64,000 nt of DNA from Microbulbifer sp. YPW1 (GCF_013367775.1 NZ_CP055157.1:1302001-1366000); one strand, 5' to 3'. Positions 55,154-64,000 are shown, counted from the first letter of the stretch. The notes: generated by a model from the sequence alone, not told the origin. Made by a program: numbers and translations.

Positions 55154-56644
55154 GTGAGCCTATCCATTACCTACGCCCGCGCACAGCTGGGCATTCAGGC
55201 GCCGCTGGTGACCGTGGAAACCCACCTCGCCAACGGACTCCCCGCATTCAATATCGTCGGCTTGCCGGAGGCAGCGGTACGCGAAAGCCGCGACCGGGTG
55301 CGCAGCGCCATCGTCAACAGCCACTTCGAATTCCCCCAGCGGCGTATCACCGTCAACCTGGCCCCGGCAGACCTGCCCAAGGCCGGCGGGCGCTACGATC
55401 TCGCCATTGCCCTGGGCATCCTCGCCGCGTCCGGGCAGGTGCCCGGTGAGACACTGGAAAACTACGAGTTCATCGGCGAGCTGGCACTGTCCGGCAGCCT
55501 GCGCCCGATCCCGGGCGCCCTGCCCGCCGCCATGGCCTGTCGCGACAGCGGCCGCACCCTGGTCACCGACACCGACTCCGCCAGGGAAGCGGCACTGATC
55601 GCAACACCCATCAAATCCGCCACCACGCTGTTACAGGTCTGCGCGCAGCTGCACGGTCGCGAGCCGCTGCCCGATGCGGTACAGGACACAGAACAGGAAG
55701 CGGTTATCTGCGCGGACCTGGCAGACGTGCGCGGGCAGCTGAAAGCACGACGTGCACTGGAGGTGGCTGCGGCAGGTGCGCACAACCTCCTTTTCTATGG
55801 TCCCCCTGGTACGGGAAAGACGATGCTGGCCAGCCGCCTGCCCGGGATACTGCCACCGCTGGCGGAAAACGAGCTGATCGAGGTGGCGGCGCTCTACTCC
55901 AGTGCCGGGCTGGATCGCGTGCGCCAGCGCCCGTTTCGCGCCCCGCACCATTCCGCCTCCCCCACCGCGCTGGTGGGCGGCGGCAGTAACCCCCGGCCCG
56001 GCGAGATCAGCCTGGCCCATCGCGGTGTGCTGTTCCTGGATGAAATGCCGGAGTTCCCGCGCTCCGCGCTGGAAATACTGCGCGAGCCGCTGGAGAACGG
56101 CGAGGTGCGCATCTCCCGCGCCCGCGCCCAGGTCACCTTTCCCGCCGACTTCCAGCTGGTAGCGGCGATGAATCCCTGCCCCTGCGGATATCTCGGCGAA
56201 CCCCGCTGCCGCTGCACCCCGGACCAGATCGATCGCTACCGCAACAAGCTATCCGGGCCCCTGCTGGACCGCATCGACATGCAGGTGGAAGTCGCGAGCA
56301 TGAGTGCCAGCCAGCTGCAGGATGCACCGGTGGGAGAAAGCTCGGAGAGCGTGCGCAACCGGGTGCGCAGCGCGCGTGAAATCCAGCTGGCGCGACAGGG
56401 AAAAATAAACGGCGAGTTGAAAGGCAGTGAGCTGGACGAATACTGTCGCTTGGGCAAAGCGGAAAGCGCCCTGCTGCGCGCCTCGGTGGAAAAGCTTGGC
56501 TTGTCTGCGCGCAGTTATCACCGGGTATTGAAAGTGGCGCGCACGCTGGCGGATTTATCCGGGCAGGAAAATATCGGTACCGTACAAATTGCGGAGGCGC
56601 TGGCCTATCGCAACCTGGATCGTAAAACTGTCATGCCGGCATAG
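55154..56644 (+). CDS. comM: ComM/YifB, AAA+ ATPase of the Mg-chelatase type
   Basis: 496 aa. N-terminal Lon-protease-like fold (LVTVETHLANGLPAFNIVGLPEAAVRESRDRVRSAI). P-loop LLFYGPPGTGKTMLASRLPGILPP, Walker B GVLFLDEMPEF, arginine region LLDRIDMQVEV and the zinc-like cysteines NPCPCGYLGEPRCRC. ComM is a hexameric helicase that drives branch migration during natural transformation. GTG start. Its 3' end overlaps the convergent acetyltransferase gene by 14 bp. Confidence 0.95.
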   Translation: MSLSITYARAQLGIQAPLVTVETHLANGLPAFNIVGLPEAAVRESRDRVRSAIVNSHFEFPQRRITVNLAPADLPKAGGRYDLAIALGILAASGQVPGETLENYEFIGELALSGSLRPIPGALPAAMACRDSGRTLVTDTDSAREAALIATPIKSATTLLQVCAQLHGREPLPDAVQDTEQEAVICADLADVRGQLKARRALEVAAAGAHNLLFYGPPGTGKTMLASRLPGILPPLAENELIEVAALYSSAGLDRVRQRPFRAPHHSASPTALVGGGSNPRPGEISLAHRGVLFLDEMPEFPRSALEILREPLENGEVRISRARAQVTFPADFQLVAAMNPCPCGYLGEPRCRCTPDQIDRYRNKLSGPLLDRIDMQVEVASMSASQLQDAPVGESSESVRNRVRSAREIQLARQGKINGELKGSELDEYCRLGKAESALLRASVEKLGLSARSYHRVLKVARTLADLSGQENIGTVQIAEALAYRNLDRKTVMPA

Positions 56645-57191
56645 CCGCCTGGTAATCGCGGTAGCTCAGTCGATAGAGCACATGCGCCTGCATCGGGTGC
56701 CCCTCGGGCAAAGCGGGATGCAAAAAATTTTCATCCTGTTGCATACCCAGCTTTTGCATCACCGCGCGCGATCGAAAATTGCCCGGCACGGTGAATGACA
56801 CGATTTCTTCGAGACCGAGCTGCTCAAACCCGACCCGGAGACTAACCCGCGCGGCCTCCGTCGCGTAGCCTTTCCCCCAGGCTTGCGGCGCTAACCGCCA
56901 GCCGATTTCCACCGCCGGTGCAAACGGCATATCGTCGGTGACATGCTTGATGCCGACAAAGCCGATGAACTGCTTTTCACGCAGCGTTTCCACGGCCCAG
57001 AATCCCCAGCCATACTTTTCAATATGCGTTATCTGGCGATCGATCCCAGCGTCGCTTTCTGTGCGACTCAACAGCGCGGGAAAAAATTCCATCACGCGCG
57101 GATCTGCGTTCATCGCGGCAAACGGCTCGCGGTCACTCTCGCGCCACTGACGCAACTGCAGGCGCTGTGTTTTAGGTTCAATTAACTGCAT
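56631..57191 (-). CDS. RimJ/RimL-type GNAT acetyltransferase
   Basis: 186 aa. TQRLQLRQWRESDREPFAAMNADPRVMEFFP at the start and the CoA motif VEIGWRLAPQAWGKGYATEAARVSLRVGFEQLGLEEIVSFT, then NFRSRAVMQKLGM. The substrate is unknown. Its ATG at 57191 overlaps the beta-lactamase stop (TGATG), so it is translated from the same mRNA. Confidence 0.9.
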   Translation of the reverse strand: MQLIEPKTQRLQLRQWRESDREPFAAMNADPRVMEFFPALLSRTESDAGIDRQITHIEKYGWGFWAVETLREKQFIGFVGIKHVTDDMPFAPAVEIGWRLAPQAWGKGYATEAARVSLRVGFEQLGLEEIVSFTVPGNFRSRAVMQKLGMQQDENFLHPALPEGHPMQAHVLYRLSYRDYQAAMPA

Positions 57192-58066
57192 CACTGCTGT
57201 CGGCGCTCTTTTTCGATGCGTTTATCCAGTGCAATTTGTGCAGCTGTGGAATAGTCGCGACAATCCATCACCTTTTCCTGTGTCGCGACATCACCGTAAC
57301 TCCAGCCACTGGCGCCGGGATGCGGCGTCAGCAACAGCTCACAGGGAAGATCCCGCACCTTGGCAAGGGTCAAGCGAAAATCGCGCACGATGTACGGGTA
57401 GCGAGAATTGTCCAGCAACTGGTAACCGGGCGCCGTCAGGCTGTCCACGTAGGCCACATCCAGTTCTTTACCCTCACGCTGCTCACGCCAGGTCCACGCC
57501 ATACTCCCCGGGGTGTGCCCCGGAACAAAGTGCACCTGAAACTGCAGGTCCCCTAACGCAATGATTTCCCCATCCTGTACATAGCGATCGACTGTAACAG
57601 ACGGGTATAACAATGCGTCACCGAAATGGATATCACCGGCACCGCCACTGGCCAACAGGTGGGCAGACTCCGCATTTGCCACAACCCTTGCTCCGGTCGC
57701 GCGCTTGATGGCGGCAAGAGGACCGGCATGATCAGCGTGCCCGTGGCTGAGCAATATCCATTTCAAATCCTGCGGCGCCACCCCCAGAGTGCGCATATTC
57801 GCCAACAGATGATCTGCTGCCTGCGGCATCCCGCCGTCGATCAGCACCGCGCCGCTGTCGGTTTTGATTAACAGCGCCGTCAATCCCTGCGTGCCGATCT
57901 GCCATACATGCTCGGTGATCCGCAGTGGCTTTACAGGTGTACGCCAGGAATCGGGGACTTCGTAGGCTTTCAGTTGTGGCAGCGGTTTTTCTTCTGCCGC
58001 TAATGGCGCGATATCGGCAGTCAACATCAGGACGCCAAGCCCCAAAACCTTAATTATTTTTTGCAT
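57191..58066 (-). CDS. Subclass B3-type metallo-beta-lactamase
   Basis: 291 aa from the ATG at 58066 with GGGAAG upstream. Signal peptide (IIKVLGLGVLMLTADIAPLAAEE). Zinc ligands: SHGHADHAG (H116, H118, D120, H121 in standard numbering), PGHTPGSMAW (H196) and LLLTPHPGASGW (H263). The layout VPDSWRTPVKPLRITEHVWQIGTQGLTALLI is that of B3 enzymes. It would act in the periplasm and may hydrolyse penicillins and carbapenems; activity is not shown. It is chromosomal, with a GNAT gene coupled downstream, and no mobile element is next to it. Confidence 0.9.
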   Translation of the reverse strand: MQKIIKVLGLGVLMLTADIAPLAAEEKPLPQLKAYEVPDSWRTPVKPLRITEHVWQIGTQGLTALLIKTDSGAVLIDGGMPQAADHLLANMRTLGVAPQDLKWILLSHGHADHAGPLAAIKRATGARVVANAESAHLLASGGAGDIHFGDALLYPSVTVDRYVQDGEIIALGDLQFQVHFVPGHTPGSMAWTWREQREGKELDVAYVDSLTAPGYQLLDNSRYPYIVRDFRLTLAKVRDLPCELLLTPHPGASGWSYGDVATQEKVMDCRDYSTAAQIALDKRIEKERRQQ

Positions 58067-58168
58067 TACAGTACTTCCCAACGTCTTCCATCAGCGGTGA
58101 GAAAAATCGCTCTACTCCCGGACTCTATTCAGATACGGAAAACGCAGCGACATAAAACGACGATAAAA

Positions 58169-58624
58169 CTACGACTTTTTCGCCTGCACCAGCCAGCGAT
58201 CCAGCTGATCCGCAAATGCCTTGCGTTCCTGTTGTCCCAGCGGTGGCGGCCCGCCGGTGTGGACACCGCTGGAGCGCAGGGTTTCCATAAAGTCGCGCAT
58301 GTTCAGGCGCGCGCGGATATTGGCTTTGGAATATTTTTCCCCGCGGGGATTCAGCGCGGTGGCGCCCTTGTCGATCACCTCCGACGCCAGCGGGATGTCC
58401 GCCGTAATAATCAGGTCGCCCTCACTGCAGCGCTGCACGATTTCGTTATCGGCCACGTCAAAGCCGGCCGTCACCTGCATGGCGCGGATGAATTTTGATG
58501 GCGGCACCCGCACGTGCTGGTTTGCCACCAGTGTCATTTCGGTTTCCGTGCGCTCGGCAGCGCGAAACAGGATTTCCTTGATCACCGTGGGGCAGGCGTC
58601 GGCATCGACCCAGATTTTTGGCAT
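58169..58624 (-). CDS. YaiI/YqxD family protein (DUF188)
   Basis: 151 aa. [68 protein letters not shown] and [35 protein letters not shown] match the family closely. It has a PIN-like acidic core; the function is unknown. Its ATG overlaps the stop of the DUF3565 gene (TAATG). Confidence 0.94.
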   Translation of the reverse strand: MPKIWVDADACPTVIKEILFRAAERTETEMTLVANQHVRVPPSKFIRAMQVTAGFDVADNEIVQRCSEGDLIITADIPLASEVIDKGATALNPRGEKYSKANIRARLNMRDFMETLRSSGVHTGGPPPLGQQERKAFADQLDRWLVQAKKS

Positions 58625-58857
58625 TAATCAGTTTCTCTCAATTGTGAGGGCGGTTGTTCGTCGGCGGGCGCACCTGCATCGCACTTCTTGCACTCCAGCT
58701 GCAGCCCCAGCATCCGGGTGCGGCCCGCTACCGATGTGACCCAGGAACGATTCTGCCACGGTGGATCGTGGCGCACATGCTGGTTGTGGCCACAGGCGAG
58801 CTGTGCCACCCAGTGGGCTTCGTCGTCGCGGTGATAGCCGCTAATGGGTTGCTTCAT
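58624..58857 (-). CDS. DUF3565 family small protein
   Basis: 77 aa from the ATG at 58857. [40 protein letters not shown] is the family signature. Cysteines and histidines (CGHNQH, CKKCDAG) suggest metal binding. It overlaps the YaiI start. The frame upstream crosses a terminator and is rejected. Confidence 0.9.
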   Translation of the reverse strand: MKQPISGYHRDDEAHWVAQLACGHNQHVRHDPPWQNRSWVTSVAGRTRMLGLQLECKKCDAGAPADEQPPSQLRETD

Positions 58858-58872
58858 AAAGGCAGTCGGCAA

Positions 58873-58902
58873 TAAAAAAAGGCACCTCAGGGAGGTGCCT
58901 TT
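58873..58902 (-). terminator. Rho-independent terminator after the permease gene
   Basis: AGGCACCTC / GAGGTGCCT stem (9 bp, 3-nt loop) followed on minus by TTTTTTT. It closes the permease unit and lies 15 bp before the DUF3565 start. Confidence 0.88.
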
Positions 58903-58930
58903 ATAGACAAATAATCGCGGAAGGTAAAAA

Positions 58931-60361
58931 TCAATCTCCCGCAGGGGCCACCTGTGAGGGTTGTTCCGAGGATTTGGCCTTTTTCTGCCAGCGCGGCAGG
59001 TTGCCGTTGATAAAGACGAGCAGGAAGACCGCTGCACCCAGTGCCGTCCACACATCAAACATGGCGAGCATAAAGCCGATCACCAGGGCGCAGACCATCT
59101 CCAGCGGCTTTTTCACCAGCGGCGCGGCCACCATGATGCAGGCGAAGGCGGTGAGCGCGAGGGTGAGCATCAGGGCGATGGCCATGATCGGCTTGATCAG
59201 GCTGATCCAGGGCCAGCACAGGTAGATCAGTGGCAGGCCAAAGCCGTAGTAGGAGCCGATCCCGCTGTGCAGGTTGCGCATCTTGTCGCGCCCGCGGCGC
59301 CAGGTCTGGATTACCACCGCGTGCACCCCGGTCCACAGCACCCCCTGATAGGGAAACAGCGGTGCGAATACGGCGGAAACGGCATTGCGCAATGCCACCG
59401 CGATTTCGCTGCGCTCGAAATTGGTATCGATGGGGTCGTCTTCCCGCGCCGCTTGTGCACTGTGGATCATTTCCGTGCCAGTGACAAAATCCCCGAACAG
59501 AATCACGTAGGCCACAAACGCCAGCGGCAGTACTTCCAGGTACATGGACACCGGCGGCCAGCCGATACTCAGCGGCGACACCTTGGCCAGGGTCTCCGCC
59601 ACCGGCGGCAGGAACAATCCCCAGCGGATATCGAACTGGATTTCCCCGACGAGCACCCCCACCACCGCGGCAGCCACGAAACCCGGCAGCAGCCCCAGAC
59701 AGCAGACGCTATCCAGCCATTTGTAGCGGGTGCGCAGCTCCTGAACCGGGGCGGAAAAGGTAAACAACAATGACACCAGCAGCGCGGTGATAGCACTGAA
59801 GGTATGGCTCTCGAACAGCGCCACATCCTTGATAAACACCCGATCGAGGGCGGATATGGCAGCGCCAAAGATGATCCCCGCCTTCAGCGCCACCGGCAGT
59901 GCGCGCATCATCCGCTTCGACAGTCCCGACAGGCTGAACACCAGCGCAATGGCAGCGAGGGTCAACGACAGTGCGGTCATCACCTGGAACCGCTCCGGCC
60001 CCTCGGGATAGCCGCTGACGATAAATGTGAGCACCAGGGGGAAGGCCGGGGTCAGCATCCCCGGGGCGAAGGGTTCGCCGAATACCACAAACGATGCGCA
60101 GAGCACCGTGTTGGCCAGCAGCAACAGTGCCAGCGCCTCCTCGAACGACAGGCCAAAGTAGCCGATCATCACCGGCGCCATGATCAGGCTGGTGCCGCTG
60201 GCCACCACCAGGCCCTGTATGAACTGGGAGGGCACGAATTTGAGGTGCAGGAAGGGCACGCGAAAGGTAAAGGGCCCCCAGCGCCAACCGCCGGATTGAG
60301 ATAGGCCGGGTTTGTGATGAGAGGTATCCAGGCGGCTGCCCGGGGAGTTGGTCTGATCCAT
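58931..60361 (-). CDS. Putative NCS2/xanthine-uracil-type permease
   Basis: 476 aa with about 12 hydrophobic segments. FVPSQFIQGLVVASGTSLIMAPVMIGYFGLSFEEALALLLLANTVL and GEPFAPGMLTPAFPLVLTF resemble the core of the NCS2/SulP fold (UraA-like repeats). The polar, glycine-rich substrate region expected of true xanthine or uracil permeases is not clear, so the substrate is open. It is divergent from nothing close, and a regulator gene lies 77 bp upstream on the same strand. Confidence 0.75.
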   Translation of the reverse strand: MDQTNSPGSRLDTSHHKPGLSQSGGWRWGPFTFRVPFLHLKFVPSQFIQGLVVASGTSLIMAPVMIGYFGLSFEEALALLLLANTVLCASFVVFGEPFAPGMLTPAFPLVLTFIVSGYPEGPERFQVMTALSLTLAAIALVFSLSGLSKRMMRALPVALKAGIIFGAAISALDRVFIKDVALFESHTFSAITALLVSLLFTFSAPVQELRTRYKWLDSVCCLGLLPGFVAAAVVGVLVGEIQFDIRWGLFLPPVAETLAKVSPLSIGWPPVSMYLEVLPLAFVAYVILFGDFVTGTEMIHSAQAAREDDPIDTNFERSEIAVALRNAVSAVFAPLFPYQGVLWTGVHAVVIQTWRRGRDKMRNLHSGIGSYYGFGLPLIYLCWPWISLIKPIMAIALMLTLALTAFACIMVAAPLVKKPLEMVCALVIGFMLAMFDVWTALGAAVFLLVFINGNLPRWQKKAKSSEQPSQVAPAGD

Positions 60362-60438
60362 CGCCTTGCGCTCGTTATTGTTATTACCTCTTCGAGCTTA
60401 GGTGGGGCCAGACCGGGTCACCATTATTTGCCAGGTAA

Positions 60439-61311
60439 TCAGTCTGCCTGCATTAGTGACCGGTAAAGCAGTGGATGGTCATCCGGCACCGCCGACAGCT
60501 CCTCGTCACTGACCACACGCTCACCGTCGTCGCGATAGATGCGACCGATCAGCAGGCGCGGCTGCACCAGTTGCGAGGTGGAAGATAGGGTGTCGTTGTA
60601 AACGGTCAGGTTAACCAGCCCTTGCTCCGTATTGAGGGTCATCGGGTAATCGCTGGTGTGGATCAGGCGCCTTCCCAGTTGACGCCAGTTCTCCGGCATG
60701 GCACCGGCGGCCTCCAGCCGTTCCAGCATCTCCCACCCGGCGGGATTGTCGCTCTGCAGGGTTTCCATGGTCAGATACAGGGCAAGGCCACAGGACAGCG
60801 CCATACCGTTGTGCAGGTGGGGACGCAGGCCTTTGGGGTGCATCACCAGCTCATACATGTTCGGGTCTTGCAGCAGCGCCGGGTCCACCCGCGGCAGGAA
60901 GAACGCCAGCCAGGCGCGGTTGACAGAAATCACCCGACCGAAGTTATCCAGTGCAAACGCCGGCTCCGGCTCGGCCCGGGCCATGGCATTCTGCAGGGAC
61001 TTGTTCATCCACACCGCCAGTTCCGGGGAGTCGAATACCGACTGGTCCGCAGAGAAACCCGCCGCGGTCAGCAGGTACGAGCGGTCGCGGGCACTGAGCC
61101 CGAAACAGTCCGCCAGCGCTGCCGCCACCAGGCGCGAAGGCTGGGAGCGCCCGGTCTCGAGGAAGCTGATATGCCGGGTAGACACCCCGAGATCCTCCGA
61201 CAGCTGTTCCTGGGACAGGCCCAGCGTCTTGCGCCAGAAATGCATCAGGCGCCCGAAGGCACTCTCGCTGCGAGATTGTTCCACCAGGCTGAGCGGTGTG
61301 TTGGTCTTCAT
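60439..61311 (-). CDS. XRE-family regulator with MmyB-like ligand domain
   Basis: 290 aa. The HTH is at about residues 20-75 (FGRLMHFWRKTLGLSQEQLSEDLGVSTRHISFLETGRSQPS). The C-terminal part (NMYELVMHPKGLRPHLHNG... TLNTEQGLVNLTVYNDTLSS) matches the MmyB-like PAS-type ligand-binding domain. It is probably the regulator of the permease gene that follows it, or of a nearby promoter. Confidence 0.88.
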   Translation of the reverse strand: MKTNTPLSLVEQSRSESAFGRLMHFWRKTLGLSQEQLSEDLGVSTRHISFLETGRSQPSRLVAAALADCFGLSARDRSYLLTAAGFSADQSVFDSPELAVWMNKSLQNAMARAEPEPAFALDNFGRVISVNRAWLAFFLPRVDPALLQDPNMYELVMHPKGLRPHLHNGMALSCGLALYLTMETLQSDNPAGWEMLERLEAAGAMPENWRQLGRRLIHTSDYPMTLNTEQGLVNLTVYNDTLSSTSQLVQPRLLIGRIYRDDGERVVSDEELSAVPDDHPLLYRSLMQAD

Positions 61312-61479
61312 GTTGCGGACCTGTGTTATCGGTTGTTCTTATGCTGTTCCCTCTGTCGGGAAATCTCGTCGTCGCGTTGATCAATATAAATCCAATCGGC
61401 AGACGCAGCCAACCCGCGGCGCGACTGATAGAATCGCACCCTCCGTGTCATTCACCGTCATCCACTACAGCTGTACCCC

Positions 61480-63513
61480 ATGACCAAACTCAACCCGCGC
61501 CAGGCGGAAGCAGTCAAATACATCGACGGCCCCTGCCTGGTACTGGCCGGTGCCGGCTCCGGCAAGACCAGTGTAATTACGCGAAAAATCGCCTATCTGA
61601 TCGAACAATGCGGCTATCAGGCACGAAATATTGCTGCCCTGACCTTTACCAACAAGGCCGCACGGGAGATGAAAGAGCGGGTTGGCAAGCTGATCACCGG
61701 CCCCGATGGCAAGAAATCCAAGGCCTCCCACGGCCTCACCGTATCCACCTTCCACAACCTGGGCCTGAATATCCTGCGCAAGGAATACCGCGCCGCCGGC
61801 TTCAAACCCGGCTTTTCGATTTTTGACTCGGAAGACGCCCGCGGCCTGATCAAGGAGCTGATGCTGCGCGACGGCGACCTGGACACCGACCTGCTGGACC
61901 GGGTGCAGAACCAGATCTCCAACTGGAAGAACGACATGCTCTCCCCGCGCAAGGCGCTGGAAATGGCCCAGAGCCCGGGGGAGCAGGCGATGGCGGTGGC
62001 CTACGGGCGCTACTGCGACGCCCTCAAGGCCTACAACTCAGTGGATTTTGACGACCTGATCATGATCCCTGTGCAGCTGTTCGACACGGACCCGGAGCTG
62101 CTGCAGCGCTGGAGAAGAAAAATCCGCTATCTGCTGGTGGATGAGTACCAGGACACCAACAGCTCCCAGTATCTGCTGGTGAAGTTGCTCGTCGGCAGCC
62201 GCGGCGGTCTTACCGTAGTGGGCGACGACGACCAGTCCATCTACGCCTGGCGCGGCGCGCGCCCGGAAAACATGAGCCAGCTGAAGCAGGACTACCCCAA
62301 CCTGCGCCTGATCAAGCTGGAGCAGAACTACCGCTCCACCAGCCGCATCCTCAAGGTGGCCAACCACCTGATCGCGCACAACCCGCACGAATTCGACAAG
62401 GCACTGTGGTCCGATCGCGGTCTCGGCGACGAGATCCGCGTACTCAAGGTGACCAATGAAAACGAGGAAGCCGAGCGCGTCGCCAACGAGATCTTCCTGC
62501 AGAAGGCCCGTCGCGGGTGCAAGTTCATGGACTTCGCGGTGCTCTACCGGGGCAACCACCAGGCGCGCCTGATCGAGATGAAGCTGCAGGAAAACCAGAT
62601 CCCCTACCAGCTCTCCGGCGGCACCAGCTTCTTCGCGCGCGCCGAGATCAAGGACGTGATGTCCTACCTGCGCCTGCTGGTAAACCCGGACGACGACAAC
62701 GCCTTCCTGCGCATCATCAACACCCCGCGCCGCCAGATCGGTACCAGTAGCCTGGAAGCCCTGGGCAACTACGCCAAGGGTCGCGAAGTCTCGATGCTGA
62801 GCGCCTGTACGGAAATCGGTTTCAAGGAACACATCACCGAGGCCGGCTACGAGCGCTTGAACCGCTTCGCCCACTGGCTCGAGGGCGTGGCGCGCAACTG
62901 CCGCGACAACAGCCCGGAATCGGCGCTGCGGGAGATGCTCGACGATATCGACTACGCTGGCTGGCTGTCGCAGAACGCCAGCAGCGAAAAGGTCGCCGAG
63001 AAGCGTATGGAGAACGTCTACTGGCTGCTCGACTCCCTGATGAAAACCATGGAGGGCACCGACGACGAGCTGGAGCAGGACGTGCGCCTGGAACAAGCCA
63101 TCTCAAAACTGATCCTGCGCGACATGCTGGACCGCCAGGAAGAGGAAGAGGCCACCGACAAGGTCAGTCTGATGACCCTGCACGCGTCCAAGGGTCTGGA
63201 ATACCCGCACGTGTTCATGATCGGTATGGAAGAAAACCTGCTGCCGCACCGCAACAGCATCGAAGACGACAACATCGAGGAAGAGCGCCGCCTTACCTAC
63301 GTAGGTATCACCCGCGCGCAGAAGACCCTGACCATGACCCTGGCAGGCAAACGCAAGATGTTCGGGGAGAACCAGGACACCACGCCGAGCCGCTTCCTCG
63401 ACGAACTGCCGCAGGAAGACTGCATCTTTGAAGGATTCGGCCAGGCGACGCCAGAGCAGAATCAGGCCAAGGGGGAAGAGACCCTGGGATCGCTGCTCAG
63501 TATGTTTGATTGA
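61480..63513 (+). CDS. rep: ATP-dependent DNA helicase Rep
   Basis: 677 aa, superfamily 1A. Motif I GAGSGKTSVITRKIAYLI, motif Ia ALTFTNKAAREMKERV, motif II YLLVDEYQDTN, motif III VVGDDDQSIYAWRGA, motif IV YRST, motif V LMTLHASKGLEYPHVF and motif VI YVGITRAQKTL. It removes proteins ahead of the replication fork and restarts stalled forks. Usual Rep length. ATG at 61480. Confidence 0.97.
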   Translation: MTKLNPRQAEAVKYIDGPCLVLAGAGSGKTSVITRKIAYLIEQCGYQARNIAALTFTNKAAREMKERVGKLITGPDGKKSKASHGLTVSTFHNLGLNILRKEYRAAGFKPGFSIFDSEDARGLIKELMLRDGDLDTDLLDRVQNQISNWKNDMLSPRKALEMAQSPGEQAMAVAYGRYCDALKAYNSVDFDDLIMIPVQLFDTDPELLQRWRRKIRYLLVDEYQDTNSSQYLLVKLLVGSRGGLTVVGDDDQSIYAWRGARPENMSQLKQDYPNLRLIKLEQNYRSTSRILKVANHLIAHNPHEFDKALWSDRGLGDEIRVLKVTNENEEAERVANEIFLQKARRGCKFMDFAVLYRGNHQARLIEMKLQENQIPYQLSGGTSFFARAEIKDVMSYLRLLVNPDDDNAFLRIINTPRRQIGTSSLEALGNYAKGREVSMLSACTEIGFKEHITEAGYERLNRFAHWLEGVARNCRDNSPESALREMLDDIDYAGWLSQNASSEKVAEKRMENVYWLLDSLMKTMEGTDDELEQDVRLEQAISKLILRDMLDRQEEEEATDKVSLMTLHASKGLEYPHVFMIGMEENLLPHRNSIEDDNIEEERRLTYVGITRAQKTLTMTLAGKRKMFGENQDTTPSRFLDELPQEDCIFEGFGQATPEQNQAKGEETLGSLLSMFD

Positions 63514-63516
63514 GGC

Positions 63517-63550
63517 ACCTTGAGGCGTTACTTCGATAACACCTCAAGGT
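63517..63550. terminator. Bidirectional hairpin between rep and a convergent gene
   Basis: ACCTTGAGG / CCTCAAGGT with an inner GTTA / TAAC stem in the loop (one C-A mismatch between them). It begins four bases after the rep stop and covers the end of the convergent gene. There is no U-run. Confidence 0.5.
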
Positions 63551-63779
63551 AGTACATCAGCCGCCAATATGCTGCAGGGTCTTCTTCGTAAAGAGTCCAC
63601 AGCCTGATAGATGCGACGGCAAAAAATACCAACATTGCCATTCCGACGACCAAATCTCTATAGGTAAATGTTTCGCTCCCCGGAAGCGGTTTTTTAGCCC
63701 ACCTGGAAATAAAGCGCTTTACCGCTCTCTTAGGCCTAGCCACATCCCAAGATGTGGTTTTACTCCTTGATACTTTCAT
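63528..63779 (-). CDS. Small single-pass membrane protein of unknown function
   Basis: 83 aa from the ATG at 63779 (a start five codons upstream is also possible). Basic N-terminal half (SRSKTTSWDVARPKRAVKRFISRWAKK), one membrane helix (YRDLVVGMAMLVFFAVASIRLWTLY) and an acidic/aromatic end. No family recognised. Its 3' end contributes to a hairpin that overlaps the rep end. Confidence 0.65.
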   Translation of the reverse strand: MKVSRSKTTSWDVARPKRAVKRFISRWAKKPLPGSETFTYRDLVVGMAMLVFFAVASIRLWTLYEEDPAAYWRLMYYLEVLSK

Positions 63780-63923
63780 GCCCACGAGACTCATTCCTTA
63801 ATGCGCGGATTGCAAAATGAGCTGGGATTTTAGCGACAAATTGTGGTTGTTTTCTATACAACATGCGTACCAATTCAGCGCCACACTAGCCATTTGCGCA
63901 TGGGAGGCAAGTCTTTCAGACAT

Positions 63924-63953
63924 AAAAAAAGCCGCTCCATGAGCGGCTTTTTT
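63924..63953. terminator. Bidirectional Rho-independent terminator
   Basis: AAAAAAA-GCCGCTC-CAT-GAGCGGC-TTTTTT: A- and T-runs on both sides make it active in either direction. It ends the leftward gene that starts beyond the right edge (stop at 63974). Confidence 0.93.
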
Positions 63954-63973
63954 GCACCGGTGTAAGCAGTCGC

Positions 63974-64000
63974 TTACTTGCTGCCTTCCACCATGTGGTC
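63974..64000 (-). CDS. C-terminal end of a gene, probably cytochrome c5-like (partial)
   Basis: The last nine codons read DHMVEGSK and a TAA. An xYMVxxSK tail is typical of small class I cytochrome c5 proteins, and this gene lies near rep in Pseudomonas. The fragment is too short for certainty. Confidence 0.4.
   Translation of the reverse strand, partial: DHMVEGSK

Overview
The window looks like the chromosome of a free-living, GC-rich gammaproteobacterium. Gene order repeatedly matches blocks known from Pseudomonas (pilG-H-I-J-chpA beside gshB-tonB-yqgE-ruvX; hemC-D-X-Y; ubiD/rho/trxA; hemW-rdgB-DUF4426-metW-metX/yggT-proC-yggS/pilT-pilU; algZ-algR/argH; cyaY/lptM-lysA-dapF-DUF484-xerC; glnK-amtB/ubiK/comM; rep/cytochrome c5). 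The protein style and the cassette array suggest a marine genus such as Microbulbifer or a relative. That genus call is inference; no rRNA gene is present to settle it.

Layout. 1-9.5 kb (minus): Chp/Pil chemosensory system for type IV pili, with a huge multi-Hpt ChpA cut by the window edge. 9.9-13 kb (plus): glutathione synthetase, a TonB-like protein, YqgE and RuvX. 13-17.8 kb (plus): hemC-hemD-hemX-hemY. 17.9-18.4 kb (minus): cupin and a tiny PLDc_N-type membrane protein. 18.5-22.65 kb (minus): an integron gene-cassette array of eight cassettes and seven attC sites, with no integrase in the window. 22.7-23.1 kb: twin palindromes and a small gene of unknown function. 23.1-31.9 kb (minus): ubiD, RRM protein, rho, trxA, hemW, rdgB, DUF4426, metW, metX. 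32-36.6 kb (minus): dynamin-like GTPase, yggT, proC, yggS. 36.7-40.9 kb (plus): pilT, pilU and a lipoprotein amidohydrolase. 40.9-44.4 kb: algR/algZ-like LytTR two-component pair, divergent from argH. 44.5-46.5 kb: a stub gene, an RHH-SPFH pair and cyaY. 46.6-50.7 kb (plus): lptM-lysA-dapF-DUF484-xerC. 51-54.6 kb (minus): TorF porin, glnK, amtB and a second glnK behind a sigma-54-type promoter. 54.9-64 kb: ubiK, comM, a GNAT, a subclass B3 metallo-beta-lactamase, YaiI, DUF3565, a permease, an XRE/MmyB regulator, rep, a small membrane protein and the end of a cytochrome c5-like gene.

Themes. Twitching motility is represented twice: its signalling module (Chp) and its retraction motors (PilT/PilU), plus the LytTR pair that controls pili in Pseudomonas. 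Tetrapyrrole and redox genes, the lysine/DAP branch, methionine synthesis and nitrogen uptake make up the rest of the core.

The most unusual signal is a pair of 112-nt intergenic elements (31934-32045, read on minus; 37759-37870, read on plus). They share no stem sequence but have the same architecture to the base: a 30-bp outer stem, a 10-bp hairpin with loop AGGGAY, and a 26-nt stretch holding a 4-bp hairpin with a GGA loop followed by TTCACRGCG. The loops resemble CsrA/RsmA binding sites, and one copy matches the published CsrA SELEX consensus at every position. This looks like a dispersed, co-varying structured RNA element and is the best candidate for a new system here.
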